Positions 8,692 through 17,165 of a stretch of 32,874 nt of DNA are shown piece after piece. Numbering within the stretch: the stretch's first letter is position 1; each line of letters opens with the position of its first letter. Position numbers and translations under genes: made by a program. Where the stretch lies: contig JAUCGG010000041.1 in the NCBI GenBank assembly GCA_030378015.1, positions 1 through 32,874 on the forward strand, read 5' to 3'. The notes under the pieces were generated by a model. The model saw only the letters and a list, made by a program, of their open reading frames with translations. It was not told the DNA's origin and searched no databases. This DNA is from Desulfococcaceae bacterium HSG8 (GTDB lineage: Bacteria; Desulfobacterota; Desulfobacteria; Desulfobacterales; 4be13).

Positions 8692-11490
8692 ATGACCGAA
8701 ACTGACAAAAAACTGGCCCAGTTGAAAGCAGCCTATGAGAGCGGCATCCTGGATGAGGATACATATATCTCACTGAAAAACCTGGCCGTGGAAAACCGGG
8801 AAAAACCCGATGCGATCAAAGATTCTCGGATCGGTATTCTCGGTGATCATGCCAGGTTGGAAGGCGATATACACCACGGGGACCGCTTCGGCATTGAAAC
8901 CGGCCGCGATGCTGCTGTTGCAAAGGATCACAGGACAGCGTCTGTTTCCAAAGATACGAATATCCGGGCCCGTGACATCCAAAGTGCCAATGTCGCTGAC
9001 AAAATAGATAATCTCACACAGAACCGTGGCAATATCGTTTATGCCAAAAACGGTGCGACCGTTATCATGGGCGAGCATCTGAAAGACAAACCCGATCTGA
9101 GCTTTGAAATCCGGGAATACTGCAAGAAGGCGGAATCACTCCATTATACGATCCCCCTTGCAGGCTTTAAAACCAGACTTCGGGTTCCTATCCGCATCGA
9201 GGATATTTATGTGCCCCTGAGGGCCGTGGCGGATATGCGTTCCACGGGCCAAAGCTGCTTCGGCGATGCGGAAGATGCGGAAAAGCATCTGCGGGAATGC
9301 GGCGAAAGCAGGGAAATCCCCCTGCCGGAAGCCTTTCATATGGCTGATAAGATAGGCCGAAGAGGAATTGTTATCCTGGGTGATCCGGGTTCGGGAAAAA
9401 CCACCCATCTGAAGCGTCTCCTGCTGTGGTGTTTTCGCGGGGGGCTGGAGAAACTGGGACTGCCCGAGAATATGATACCGGTATTCCTGCCCCTGAGAGA
9501 ACTGAAAGACCTTTCCGGGGGCCTGGATGCCTTCATACAGGATCAGTTGAACCAGCGGCATCTGAAAACCCCCGAAGGTTTCGGAGAACGTATGCTTGCC
9601 CGGGGAAACCTGCTTCTCCTGTTTGACGGGCTGGACGAAGTCGCGGACCCTGATCACCGGGCAAGGGTATCCCGGTGGATCGAGGAAGCTCTTCCCCTGT
9701 ACGACACCTGTTATTTTGTCGTTACCTGCCGCTTTGCCGGTTATTCGGACAAGGTGCAGTTGGAAGCCCGCTTTCTTGAGATGCACATACGGCCTATGGA
9801 TGAGAAACAGGCGCAGGAGTTTGTACATAACTGGTACAGGATTGTGGAAACCGGGATTCGCGGGGATGAGAAGCAGGCGAATACTATCGCGGAGCAGGAG
9901 GCGGAAAAGCTTATCCGGCGGCTTCGCAGGCCCGAATTCCGGGCACGCAGGGTGTTCGAGCTTACACGGAATCCCCTGCTGCTGACAAATCTCTGCCTGG
10001 TGCATCGCGACCGGGGGAATCTCCCGAGAAGCCGAGCAAGGCTGTATGAAGAGTGTACGGATGTCCTCCTCGAGCTTTGGCGGGATGCCATCGGGTATGA
10101 GTCAAAGATCAATGCACAGACCGGCAGTAGGATACTCCAGCCGGCCGCGCTCTGGCTCCACCAGGAGGAAGGAAGGACGAGGGCACGGGCAGATGAGCTT
10201 GGCCCCGTGATTGAGCCTGCCCTGAAGGCAGTGAGCTGGCCCCACGGAACTGCCCGTGATTTCCTGGAGGTCGTGAGGAATGAGAGCGGCCTGCTTACGG
10301 GATGGGATCAGGAAAATTACGGGTTTATGCACCTGGGATTCCAAGAGTACCTGGCAGCACGGGAGATACGGCGGAAGGCTTTCACTGATCCGTCTGTACT
10401 CCGGGAGCTTGCCCGGCGGTTCGGTGAAAGCTGGTGGCAGGAGGTCGGGCTGATCCTGCTTGCTTTGGAAGACCCTTCGCTTTTTGTGCCGTACATGAGA
10501 GAGATTGTTAAACTGCCCGGTTTTACGGAGCATCCCGATCTGGTTGAGATGTGCCTGGATGACGCGGCTGAGACCTCGACGGAGCCGTTTACGGAACTGC
10601 TGGAAAAAGACCCGGGGGATGACCGTGAACTGTGGAAGCGGCAACTCATGGCCCTCCGGATCGCGGAGCGGCTTGATCCTTCGGTGATCGGGAGCCTGGA
10701 GCCGCTTATGAAAGATCATCCATACAAGGATATCCGGCAGTGGTTCGGGGAACAGGGCCGGCAGGCAGGGCAGGATGTCATCCGGGCAGAACCGGGCGGT
10801 TACGAACTGGTGAGAATACCGGGCGGGTCATTTATGATGGGTTCTCCGGATACCGAGGGAGGGCGTTATAAAAACGAAGGCCCCTTGCATAAGGTATCTG
10901 TATCTGATTTTTACATGGGCCGGTACCCGGTGACGAATGAGGAATACGGGCGGTTCCTGGAAGCGAACCCGGATGCGGAGGAGCCGGAATACTGGAGTGA
11001 CAGGCAGTATAATCAGTCCCGGCAGCCCGTGGTCGGAGTAAGCTGGCATGATGCAAAGCAGTACGCGGAATGGGCAGGTCTGCAACTGCCTTCCGAGGCA
11101 CAGTGGGAATATGCATGCCGGGCCGGCACGCAAACCAGGTATTATACCGGGGATTCCGAGGATGATCTTGGCAGGGCAGGATGGTACAGGGAGAATTCGG
11201 GTGGTCAGCATCATCCTGTGGGCAAAAAAGAACCCAATGCTTTCGGCTTGTATGACATGCATGGGAATGTGTGGGAGTGGTGTGAGGATTGGCACGGGGA
11301 TTATCTCCCGGATGCCGTGAAAGATACTGAGGGTCCTGATCAAGTCTCGTCCCGTGTCTTACGGGGCGGCGGCTGGAACCGCTTCGCCAGGGACTGCCGG
11401 TCGGCGCGCCGGTACGGGAGCTCGCCTGGTGCCCGTTCCGGCCGCTACGGGTTCCGGCTGGCTTTCTCCCCAGGTCAGCAGGTCAGCTAA
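8692..11490 (+). CDS. NACHT NTPase with C-terminal FGE-sulfatase (CLec-fold) domain; probable DGR target
   Basis: The 932-residue STAND-type protein starts with a SHOCT-like helix pair (about 5-35, LKAAYESGILDEDTYISLK), then a polar region I cannot assign (40-130). The NACHT NTPase follows: Walker A GDPGSGKT (230-237), Walker B LLLLFDGLDEV (307-317) and a sensor-like TCR (345-347). A helical region (about 380-690) leads to an FGE-sulfatase domain (about 702-927) with IPGGSFMMGSP, LPSEAQWEYACRAGT, GLYDMHGNVWEWCEDW and GFRLA. Of the two FGE copper-binding cysteines only the second aligns (Cys902; the first is Arg897), so enzymatic activity is unlikely. A ligand-sensing role, as in bacterial NACHT immune proteins, is inferred. 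AGGAAA (8680-8685) supports the start. No partner gene is adjacent. Confidence 0.9.
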   Translation: MTETDKKLAQLKAAYESGILDEDTYISLKNLAVENREKPDAIKDSRIGILGDHARLEGDIHHGDRFGIETGRDAAVAKDHRTASVSKDTNIRARDIQSANVADKIDNLTQNRGNIVYAKNGATVIMGEHLKDKPDLSFEIREYCKKAESLHYTIPLAGFKTRLRVPIRIEDIYVPLRAVADMRSTGQSCFGDAEDAEKHLRECGESREIPLPEAFHMADKIGRRGIVILGDPGSGKTTHLKRLLLWCFRGGLEKLGLPENMIPVFLPLRELKDLSGGLDAFIQDQLNQRHLKTPEGFGERMLARGNLLLLFDGLDEVADPDHRARVSRWIEEALPLYDTCYFVVTCRFAGYSDKVQLEARFLEMHIRPMDEKQAQEFVHNWYRIVETGIRGDEKQANTIAEQEAEKLIRRLRRPEFRARRVFELTRNPLLLTNLCLVHRDRGNLPRSRARLYEECTDVLLELWRDAIGYESKINAQTGSRILQPAALWLHQEEGRTRARADELGPVIEPALKAVSWPHGTARDFLEVVRNESGLLTGWDQENYGFMHLGFQEYLAAREIRRKAFTDPSVLRELARRFGESWWQEVGLILLALEDPSLFVPYMREIVKLPGFTEHPDLVEMCLDDAAETSTEPFTELLEKDPGDDRELWKRQLMALRIAERLDPSVIGSLEPLMKDHPYKDIRQWFGEQGRQAGQDVIRAEPGGYELVRIPGGSFMMGSPDTEGGRYKNEGPLHKVSVSDFYMGRYPVTNEEYGRFLEANPDAEEPEYWSDRQYNQSRQPVVGVSWHDAKQYAEWAGLQLPSEAQWEYACRAGTQTRYYTGDSEDDLGRAGWYRENSGGQHHPVGKKEPNAFGLYDMHGNVWEWCEDWHGDYLPDAVKDTEGPDQVSSRVLRGGGWNRFARDCRSARRYGSSPGARSGRYGFRLAFSPGQQVS
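11377..11448 (+). other. Candidate DGR variable region in the FGE domain
   Basis: These codons encode residues 896-919, directly after the conserved RGGGW and before GFRLA, the place where DGR variable regions end FGE/CLec-fold target proteins. Positions that are usually Asn (AAC) in such templates here read CGC, TTC, GAC, CGC, TAC, AGC, GCC, TCC, GGC, CGC and TAC. All keep the final C, as expected if only adenines were mutated. Only 7 of 72 bases are A. Neither a template repeat nor a reverse transcriptase is in this window, so they would have to lie elsewhere in the genome. Confidence 0.6.
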
Positions 11491-11663
11491 CAGGTACAGG
11501 CAGGCAGGAGGAATTCGCACCCCATCGGGACGGATCAGCCGCACGGAGGGCGTCGCCTGTGTCAGAACTCGGATAGCCAGGATTAAAGGATGGACAGGAT
11601 GAGTGCCAGGGGTCGGGAACTACACAGATTGCATTTAGTAAGGATTGATTGGCATTAATCATC

Positions 11664-11746
11664 GTAGGGTGGGGCTTGCCCCACCGATTCTTATTATTAT
11701 TAATTATTTGAAATTATTGAAATTGGTGGGGCAAGCCCCACCCTAC
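11664..11746. repeat. GTAGGGTGGGGCTTGCCCCACC palindrome, copy 1
   Basis: Arms at 11664-11685 and 11725-11746 are perfect inverted repeats with a 39-base AT-rich loop. Each arm is itself nearly palindromic (ggtggggcttgccccacc), so hairpins can form within or between arms. Confidence 0.92.
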
Positions 11747-11749
11747 AAC

Positions 11750-11853
11750 AACTACACAGATTGCATTTAGTAAGGATAATTGGTATTTGGCTGAACGGAA
11801 ATCAATTTTTATTTAATAAAAATCAATCCTTATTAAATGCAATCTGTGTAGTT
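11750..11853. repeat. 28-bp inverted repeat around an AT-rich core
   Basis: The arm beginning aactacacagattgcattta (11750-11777) pairs with 11826-11853 with one mismatch, around a 48-base core. The arm sequence also occurs alone at 11618 and 11911. It looks like a small palindromic insertion that brings a third, inverted copy of a dispersed repeat. Confidence 0.85.
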
Positions 11854-11956
11854 CTCATGCCAGGCAGTGTCAGAACTCGGATAGCCAGGATTAAAGGATG
11901 TACAGGATGAAACTACACAGATTGCATTTAGTAAGGATTGATTGGCATTAATCATC

Positions 11957-12039
11957 GTAGGGTGGGGCTTGCCCCACCGATTCTGATTATTATTAATTGT
12001 TTGAAATTATTGAAATTGGTGGGGCAAGCCCCACCCTAC
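11957..12039. repeat. GTAGGGTGGGGCTTGCCCCACC palindrome, copy 2
   Basis: It has the same arms as copy 1, at 11957-11978 and 12018-12039, with a loop that differs at only a few bases (gattctgattatt instead of gattcttattatt). Confidence 0.92.
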
Positions 12040-12079
12040 TGAAATTATCGCCGGGCATGAGATGATCATTTGAATCATC

Positions 12080-12162
12080 GTAGGGTGGGGCTTGCCCCAC
12101 CGATTCTGATTATTATTAATTGTTTGAAATTATTGAAATTGGTGGGGCAAGCCCCACCCTAC
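12080..12162. repeat. GTAGGGTGGGGCTTGCCCCACC palindrome, copy 3
   Basis: It is a near-identical tandem duplicate of copy 2, with the same loop and the same following bases (tgaaattatcgc), about 123 bases away. The copies are recent enough to be almost unchanged. Confidence 0.92.
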
Positions 12163-12226
12163 TGAAATTATCGCTGGCATGTCGGGCGGGACTTGCAGCC
12201 CCGCCCTTTTATTCAAATCCGGTTTG

Positions 12227-13738
12227 TTACCTTACAGGACGCAGGTGACGATTTTTATGAGATTTGTCGTGGGAAACTGTCCGACCGGACAGAGCTTTTC
12301 CCGCTGACCGTTTTCCAGCGCCTGCAAACAAAGTTTCGCTGCCTGCAAATGCTTCGGTTACATGAGCGAAAGCCTGAACATTCATCAGGAAAGCCTCCTG
12401 ATCAATGTTTTCAACATTATCACACGCGCTGCTGTCACAATTGTCAGGCCCCGCGGACAGGCTGCCAAAAGGAACCCCGATCAGAATGAAGGGATAGTAA
12501 TCTGTTTCCCCATCCAGAACATCGGGAACCGCAGCCTGCCCCTCTGATTCAAAATAGCTTGCAAAAGCTGCTTCGATTTCCCCGGAACCTGCGGGCATCT
12601 CATCAGGATCATAAGCAATGCTGTCCAGATCATCGGCTGTGTCAGAAAGATCGCCGTCCCCGACGCCCGAAACCCCGTCCTTTGATCCCAGGGTATCAGC
12701 ATTCAGGTACATTGCTATTTTTGCAGCGTCCTCCTGGCCCAGGTTTTCCGTGTAAGCAAGTGAGCCTGACATCCCTGCCTCACCGCCGGCCCACCATGCG
12801 AAACGCACCTTGTTTGCAAAATCGTAATCCTGCATGCTGATCTGATACGCGAGTTCAGCCAGTGCCGCGGCCCCGGTTCCGTTATTGTTAATCCCCGGAC
12901 TGCCGGCCGCTGAATCCAGATGCGCGCCCAGCATGATCACCTGATCTCCGTTACCGCCCGGTGTTTCCGCAATCAGATTTTTTGCAGATGCCTGGGCATC
13001 ATTTGCACTGACAGCCAGATTAAGGGCTATTGTCCCTTCCTGGTTCTGGTTGTAAAGGGCTTCGGCAGCCGCGTAGCTCAGTCCGACAACCGGGATGGTC
13101 ACGTCAGAATCATCCCCGAGACTTCCCCCCGCGTAATCCGTGCGTCCTACCTGTCCTTCGTTGAAGATAATCACCGCTGCCGCACCGCTGTCCTGGGCAT
13201 TCCGAGCTTTTGTCTGGAAATCACAGGAACCGCGCTGAAGTACCACGATTTTACCTGTGGCATCAATGCCTTCAAAATCTGCGGCGTCGCAGCCATCTTC
13301 GGATGAATTGGGATCAGGCCCGGGAGGGAACTGCGGGTTGACAAACATGATCTCGGCAGTCACATCCCCGGTTCCTGAATAGGTCATTGTAATAAAATCC
13401 TCACCCGCCGCATAAGTTTCCAGTACCGGGTCACTGAGTTCTTCAAAAAGCCGGAATGAGACTTCCTGTTCGCTGATGACGAGGTTCGTATCGCTCATCA
13501 CTGTTTTCAGGTATTCTGCGGATGCATCATAGCCGGCTGTTCCCGCGGCACGATTGCCGGAATTCGTATCGGCAATATCCGAAAAGCTTTGAAGATGTCC
13601 CATGAGGTCTTCAATCATGAGTGTATCTTCCAGATCTGCCAGCTCAGTGTCGCTGTCACTTTTACATGCAGTCACGAGAAAGCACATCAGACCGGATACC
13701 AGTATGATGGTAAAAAATTTCCCGAATTTTACGGACAT
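12227..13738 (-). CDS. M28-family peptidase-like lipoprotein with PA domain, probably catalytically dead
   Basis: The 503-residue precursor has a lipoprotein signal ending in LVTAC (Cys25), so it is exported and lipid-anchored. A PA insert lies near 110-245 (VVLQRGSCDFQTKARNA). The M28 fold is clear: GAHLDS (His273), GINNNGTG, FAWWAGGEAGMSGS, YLNADTLGS (Asp348) and SACDNVENI. Compared with Streptomyces griseus aminopeptidase, the bridging Asp97 is Asn285, the general base Glu131 is Gly319, and zinc ligand His247 is Ser436, while His273, Glu320, Asp348 and the Cys434/Cys439 pair remain. It therefore looks like a pseudoenzyme. A strong GGAGGAGG site precedes the ATG. The M14 gene lies upstream on the same strand, separated by two palindromes. 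Confidence 0.9.
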   Translation of the reverse strand: MSVKFGKFFTIILVSGLMCFLVTACKSDSDTELADLEDTLMIEDLMGHLQSFSDIADTNSGNRAAGTAGYDASAEYLKTVMSDTNLVISEQEVSFRLFEELSDPVLETYAAGEDFITMTYSGTGDVTAEIMFVNPQFPPGPDPNSSEDGCDAADFEGIDATGKIVVLQRGSCDFQTKARNAQDSGAAAVIIFNEGQVGRTDYAGGSLGDDSDVTIPVVGLSYAAAEALYNQNQEGTIALNLAVSANDAQASAKNLIAETPGGNGDQVIMLGAHLDSAAGSPGINNNGTGAAALAELAYQISMQDYDFANKVRFAWWAGGEAGMSGSLAYTENLGQEDAAKIAMYLNADTLGSKDGVSGVGDGDLSDTADDLDSIAYDPDEMPAGSGEIEAAFASYFESEGQAAVPDVLDGETDYYPFILIGVPFGSLSAGPDNCDSSACDNVENIDQEAFLMNVQAFAHVTEAFAGSETLFAGAGKRSAGKALSGRTVSHDKSHKNRHLRPVR

Positions 13739-13789
13739 ATTTTTTCCTCCTCCGTATGTTTTGGTTAAGTTTGCAGTTTATACACGGAT

Positions 13790-13892
13790 TGTAGGGTGGG
13801 GCTTGCCCCACCATTATCTGCTATTCGTCATTTCGGTTATATCCGATACGAATATCAATAAACATTATCGGTGGGGCAAGCCCCACCCTACA
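13790..13892. repeat. TGTAGGGTGGGGCTTGCCCC palindrome with a different loop
   Basis: The arms match the elements at 11.6-12.2 kb, but the loop (ttcggttatatccgatacga region) is unrelated. The pair of arms therefore behaves as a module independent of the loop. Confidence 0.9.
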
Positions 13893-13898
13893 TTTTAA

Positions 13899-14003
13899 TC
13901 CAAGAGGCTTGCCCCGCCATTATTTGCTATTTCGCCATTTCGGTTATATCCGATACGAATATCAATAAACATCGGGGCAAGCCCCACCCCACATTTTAAT
14001 CCA
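13899..14003. repeat. Degenerate second copy of the 13.8-kb palindrome
   Basis: It repeats the loop of the preceding element (ggttatatccgatacgaata) with decayed arms (aggcttgccccgcc / ggggcaagccccacccc). Its right end overlaps the stop codon of the M14 gene: cattttaatccaag occurs both here and at the start of this copy. Confidence 0.85.
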
Positions 14004-16560
14004 AGGCGTTATAAATGGCGTTCGCCATGATTCTGAACGTGTTTCTCGGATGGGCCCTGAAGGTGGGTTGTATTCCTATCAGGGTTACATCCTGTGTTCC
14101 CTCTGTCTTATGAATGATGACAGGCATTCCCTTTGCTTCGCTTTCCTGCCATCCGGACCAGTAGCCGGCAACCAGGAAATCGCCGTTGTCAATAGAGGCA
14201 GCTACTTTAAAATCTTCCGGAACATTCGTAAAATAAACGGGCTCAATGACAAGAGCGTAGCCGTCATCACTGAATCCGGCGGCCACAGGGTCTGTGGAAA
14301 CGTAATCTATGTGTGCAATAGCATCCGCATCAACAGCATCATAGCTGAAATCTGCAAATCCGGCATCCTGGGCCAGGCTCACACCGTCTCCCATTCCGAT
14401 ATAGTCCCCGCCGTTCTGAAAGAATGCAGCTATATAACCCCTCAGATTTTCATCATTGCCATTAGCGGTGTACTCCAAAATCAGAGATTTATAGGTTTCA
14501 GTGTTTTCTTCCCCTATTGTCTCTTTCAAAGCATCCGTAAACTCGCCTTCGGCTTTATAATTCTGATTCGCCACTGCTTCCAGTGCGGTGACGATATCTT
14601 CGGGAAGACCTGCTTCTTTCAGGTCTTCCAAAGAATTCTCGGCCAGCATCAGGAAAGGCCAGCCGCCGTCACTTATAAACACATCATATTCTGAAAGAAC
14701 ACCTGAGTTCAGATCTTCTTCCGAAACAATATCCGCGTCGAATCCGAGATCCGTCAGGACGAACGGGAGACCGTTAGGTCCGTAAACATCTACAGCAATC
14801 CGCTGCTTTTTCATCGGGACTGCCTGCTCCGGGATACTGCTGAGGACAAGAACATCCAGGGCGTATTCATTTGCCAGTTCATCTGCAAGCGCGCTGTCCC
14901 CGGGAATCATAAATATCCCGGCTCCGAATTCACGCTCCGAATCCGTAAAAGGTGCTTCTGAACGATACAGGCTGACACCCCTGTCCAGCAACATGTTTGT
15001 CACTTTGATCGCTTGCAGGTTGATCGGCTCATATGCATACGCGCCTGCTTCCCCGGCTTCCAAGGAACCCTCCGGAGGGGCTGCTTTTTTGATGGCTGCT
15101 GTCTGAATATCAGCTTTTTCTTCCATGACAACCCGGTGAACGCCCCACAGGAGCGGATGGCTCCATGCTGTGGGCGGGGAATAGAATTCCATTCCTTCCT
15201 GAAGGTCAGATACGTCCGCTCCCGACTCCAGGATAGTAGTGGCAAGCCCTCGCTTGGGCTGATCCGTCCATACAACATAGGTTCCTTCCGGGTATTCGAC
15301 CCCGTCAAGGGTAAAGGGCTGGGTTGCCGTTTCCACCTCAATCCCGTTAAAGATCATAAAGTCAACAAGTTTAGCGGGCTGATGGGAACTCAGCTGCGTT
15401 GCTCCGTCAGCAGGGATAACAAATGCAGCAGGAAATTCTTTTGTTGTGAATTCATTAAACTGGTCATATTCAGACTCGGCCAGCATTTCCTCGCTGATTT
15501 GCTGCTGGGGCTGTTCGTAAATGCCCCGCCAGAAAATCGAAAGCTGGTCCTCAAGCATGACTCTTTTGTTTTCAGCAACAAATTTCAGTGCGCCCCATAC
15601 AGCCGCATAGTGGGCATCCACCCCGATTTCATCTTCATACGGGGTTTCCAAGGTATGACCATAAGCTCCGTGATACATGGGATACATTGCTCCGTAGATC
15701 GGAGGCCAGTCATCCCAGCCAATCTCCCAATCCCTGTAAGGGATCTGGGCTTCCAAACCGGTCTGAGCCATCAGTTCGGCTTCCATTGCTTCAGCCTGGT
15801 AAAAGGCCCATTTGATATAAAGGTCATATTCATAATTCTGGTTGTGCGGCGGTGAACAAGGTTCGATGAGCATGGGTTCAATATCATCATGCAAATCCAG
15901 GAAAATCAGCGGATTCCATTTTGCAACAAGGCTGGCCGTGATCCGGGTTTCAGGCTGGGACTGGGTGATAAAATCACGGTTCAGATCAATCCGGTTAGCG
16001 TTTTGGCGAGTGCCGAGCACACGTCCGTCAGGGTTCTGACACACATTGATCAGCACAATCATGTTGTCCAGGATCGAACGAATCTCTTCGTTGTCCTCGT
16101 ATGCCAGCGTGTTAATCAGCCGGATACATGCATCGGTTCCCGGGTATTCATTCCCGTGGATGCTCCCGTTGATAAACACAGGTACTTTGATGTCTTCAGA
16201 ATTGTCAAGCATCTGAAATGCTTTTTCAGGGTCCCTGCTCATCATTCTGTAAAATCTGAAATACTTCAGACGATCCCGGGCTCCCCCGGATGCGATTGTT
16301 GCCAGGAACAGATTCCGTCCCCCGGCAGACTGGCCGATCACCTCGACCTTCACCCGGTCACTGTTGGTTTCAGCTTCATGCAGAATGGACGGGATTTCCG
16401 AATAGAGGACAGAATCATAAAGTTCTGCCGGAATTTCTTCCTCCGGTGTCACATCCCACCAGTCAGATGCTGCTGCGCCAGCAGGCACAAGCAGCATTGC
16501 AATGCACAGCACTGCAAAAACATACAGTGCCCCTTGCGTTTTCACGCGTTTTTCCCTCAT
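13996..16560 (-). CDS. Secreted M14-family zinc carboxypeptidase with C-terminal extension
   Basis: I place the start at 16560 (854 residues) because AAAGGAG lies six bases upstream and a signal peptide follows at once (residues 1-31, cleavage near AGAAA/SDW); a longer frame to 16602 adds 14 residues without support. The M14 domain (about 45-365) has zinc ligands in HGNE (His135, Glu138) and LDLHD (His224), the substrate-binding IDLNRDF (191-197) and catalytic Glu305 in TLETP, so it should be active on peptides or cell-wall peptides outside the cytoplasm. About 480 further residues have no motif I can name. The M28-like lipoprotein gene is downstream on the same strand. Confidence 0.92.
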   Translation of the reverse strand: MREKRVKTQGALYVFAVLCIAMLLVPAGAAASDWWDVTPEEEIPAELYDSVLYSEIPSILHEAETNSDRVKVEVIGQSAGGRNLFLATIASGGARDRLKYFRFYRMMSRDPEKAFQMLDNSEDIKVPVFINGSIHGNEYPGTDACIRLINTLAYEDNEEIRSILDNMIVLINVCQNPDGRVLGTRQNANRIDLNRDFITQSQPETRITASLVAKWNPLIFLDLHDDIEPMLIEPCSPPHNQNYEYDLYIKWAFYQAEAMEAELMAQTGLEAQIPYRDWEIGWDDWPPIYGAMYPMYHGAYGHTLETPYEDEIGVDAHYAAVWGALKFVAENKRVMLEDQLSIFWRGIYEQPQQQISEEMLAESEYDQFNEFTTKEFPAAFVIPADGATQLSSHQPAKLVDFMIFNGIEVETATQPFTLDGVEYPEGTYVVWTDQPKRGLATTILESGADVSDLQEGMEFYSPPTAWSHPLLWGVHRVVMEEKADIQTAAIKKAAPPEGSLEAGEAGAYAYEPINLQAIKVTNMLLDRGVSLYRSEAPFTDSEREFGAGIFMIPGDSALADELANEYALDVLVLSSIPEQAVPMKKQRIAVDVYGPNGLPFVLTDLGFDADIVSEEDLNSGVLSEYDVFISDGGWPFLMLAENSLEDLKEAGLPEDIVTALEAVANQNYKAEGEFTDALKETIGEENTETYKSLILEYTANGNDENLRGYIAAFFQNGGDYIGMGDGVSLAQDAGFADFSYDAVDADAIAHIDYVSTDPVAAGFSDDGYALVIEPVYFTNVPEDFKVAASIDNGDFLVAGYWSGWQESEAKGMPVIIHKTEGTQDVTLIGIQPTFRAHPRNTFRIMANAIYNALD

Positions 16561-16651
16561 AAATGACTCCTTTCTGTGTAATGAAATCAAAAACTTCCCC
16601 AATAAATAATAGAATATTTATATAGAATAGAAATGTCCGGATGTCAAGTAT

Positions 16652-16792
16652 GATTTACGATTTATGATTTATGATTTATGATTTACGATTTATGATTTAT
16701 GATTTATGATTTATGATTTATGATTTACGATTTACGATTTACGATTTACGATTTACGATTTATGATTTACGATTTACGATTTACGATTTATG
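16652..16792. repeat. Tandem heptanucleotide array (units ATTTATG / ATTTACG), about 20 copies
   Basis: About twenty 7-base units in tandem alternate between ATTTATG and ATTTACG. It is 90 bases upstream of the M14 start. Open frames through it are artefacts of a 7-base unit read in three phases. Confidence 0.96.
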
Positions 16793-17165
16793 TCCGGTCG
16801 TAAATCAGGATGGTAACGGCAGTGAATCAGCAGGTATTGAAGACTTATACCTAACTTTTTGGAAATGCTCCCGTTTGAGAGCGGGGAACCAAGGGATGAT
16901 TCAGGTGTGACTGGTATGCGGCTGTCGGAGAAAAAAAACCGTGGGAAGAAAAAATACAGCATCCTTAAAAGTTATAAGGAATCTCATAGAAAGTATAACC
17001 GGATACTTCAGATTCTTTTAGAAATTGAACTCGTCGGCTGACGAAATAAGCTGTTAAATTTACTGAAATCGGAATAACTTTTGGAGGTCTTTCGCATATC
17101 GCAGATGCGAAAGACCGCTTATCTTTCGCACTCCTTTTCCCTGACAATGTTTTTCTTAAAAGCTA
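16793..17165. other. Gene-free stretch with one perfect hairpin
   Basis: I see no convincing gene. A lysine-rich 60-codon frame at 16859-17041 lacks a ribosome site and known motifs. The clear structure is ggtctttcgcat (17086-17097) and atgcgaaagacc (17105-17116), a 12-base perfect stem with a 7-base loop and no T-run. Confidence 0.55.

Larger units (their letters stand above)
11559..12039. repeat. Duplicated composite intergenic segment
   Basis: Sequence from gtgtcagaactcggatagcc through the tagggtggggcttgcccc palindrome occurs twice in direct orientation, at 11559-11746 and 11867-12039. The first copy has about 15 extra bases after ggacaggatg. Both contain aactacacagattgcattta followed by the palindrome. 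No credible coding frame exists between 11491 and 12226. Confidence 0.85.

Noticed and set aside
9136-10005. 289-codon open frame on the minus strand
   Set aside because: It lies opposite the NACHT gene, has no ribosome site or motif, and GC-rich coding DNA often leaves the complementary frame open.
11377-11448. Complete DGR system within the window
   Set aside because: No reverse transcriptase, Avd-like accessory gene or template repeat was found; only a candidate target is present.
11559-12162. Possible CRISPR array
   Set aside because: The repeats are few, palindromic with long loops and near-identical between-arm sequence; there are no regular unique spacers and no cas genes.
15013-15855. 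280-codon open frame on the plus strand (and others at 14050-14694, 15889-16566)
   Set aside because: They are shadows of the M14 carboxypeptidase gene, whose motifs and signal peptide are convincing.
16859-17041. 60-codon lysine-rich open frame
   Set aside because: It has no ribosome site, no recognisable domain and lies in a repeat-flanked spacer.
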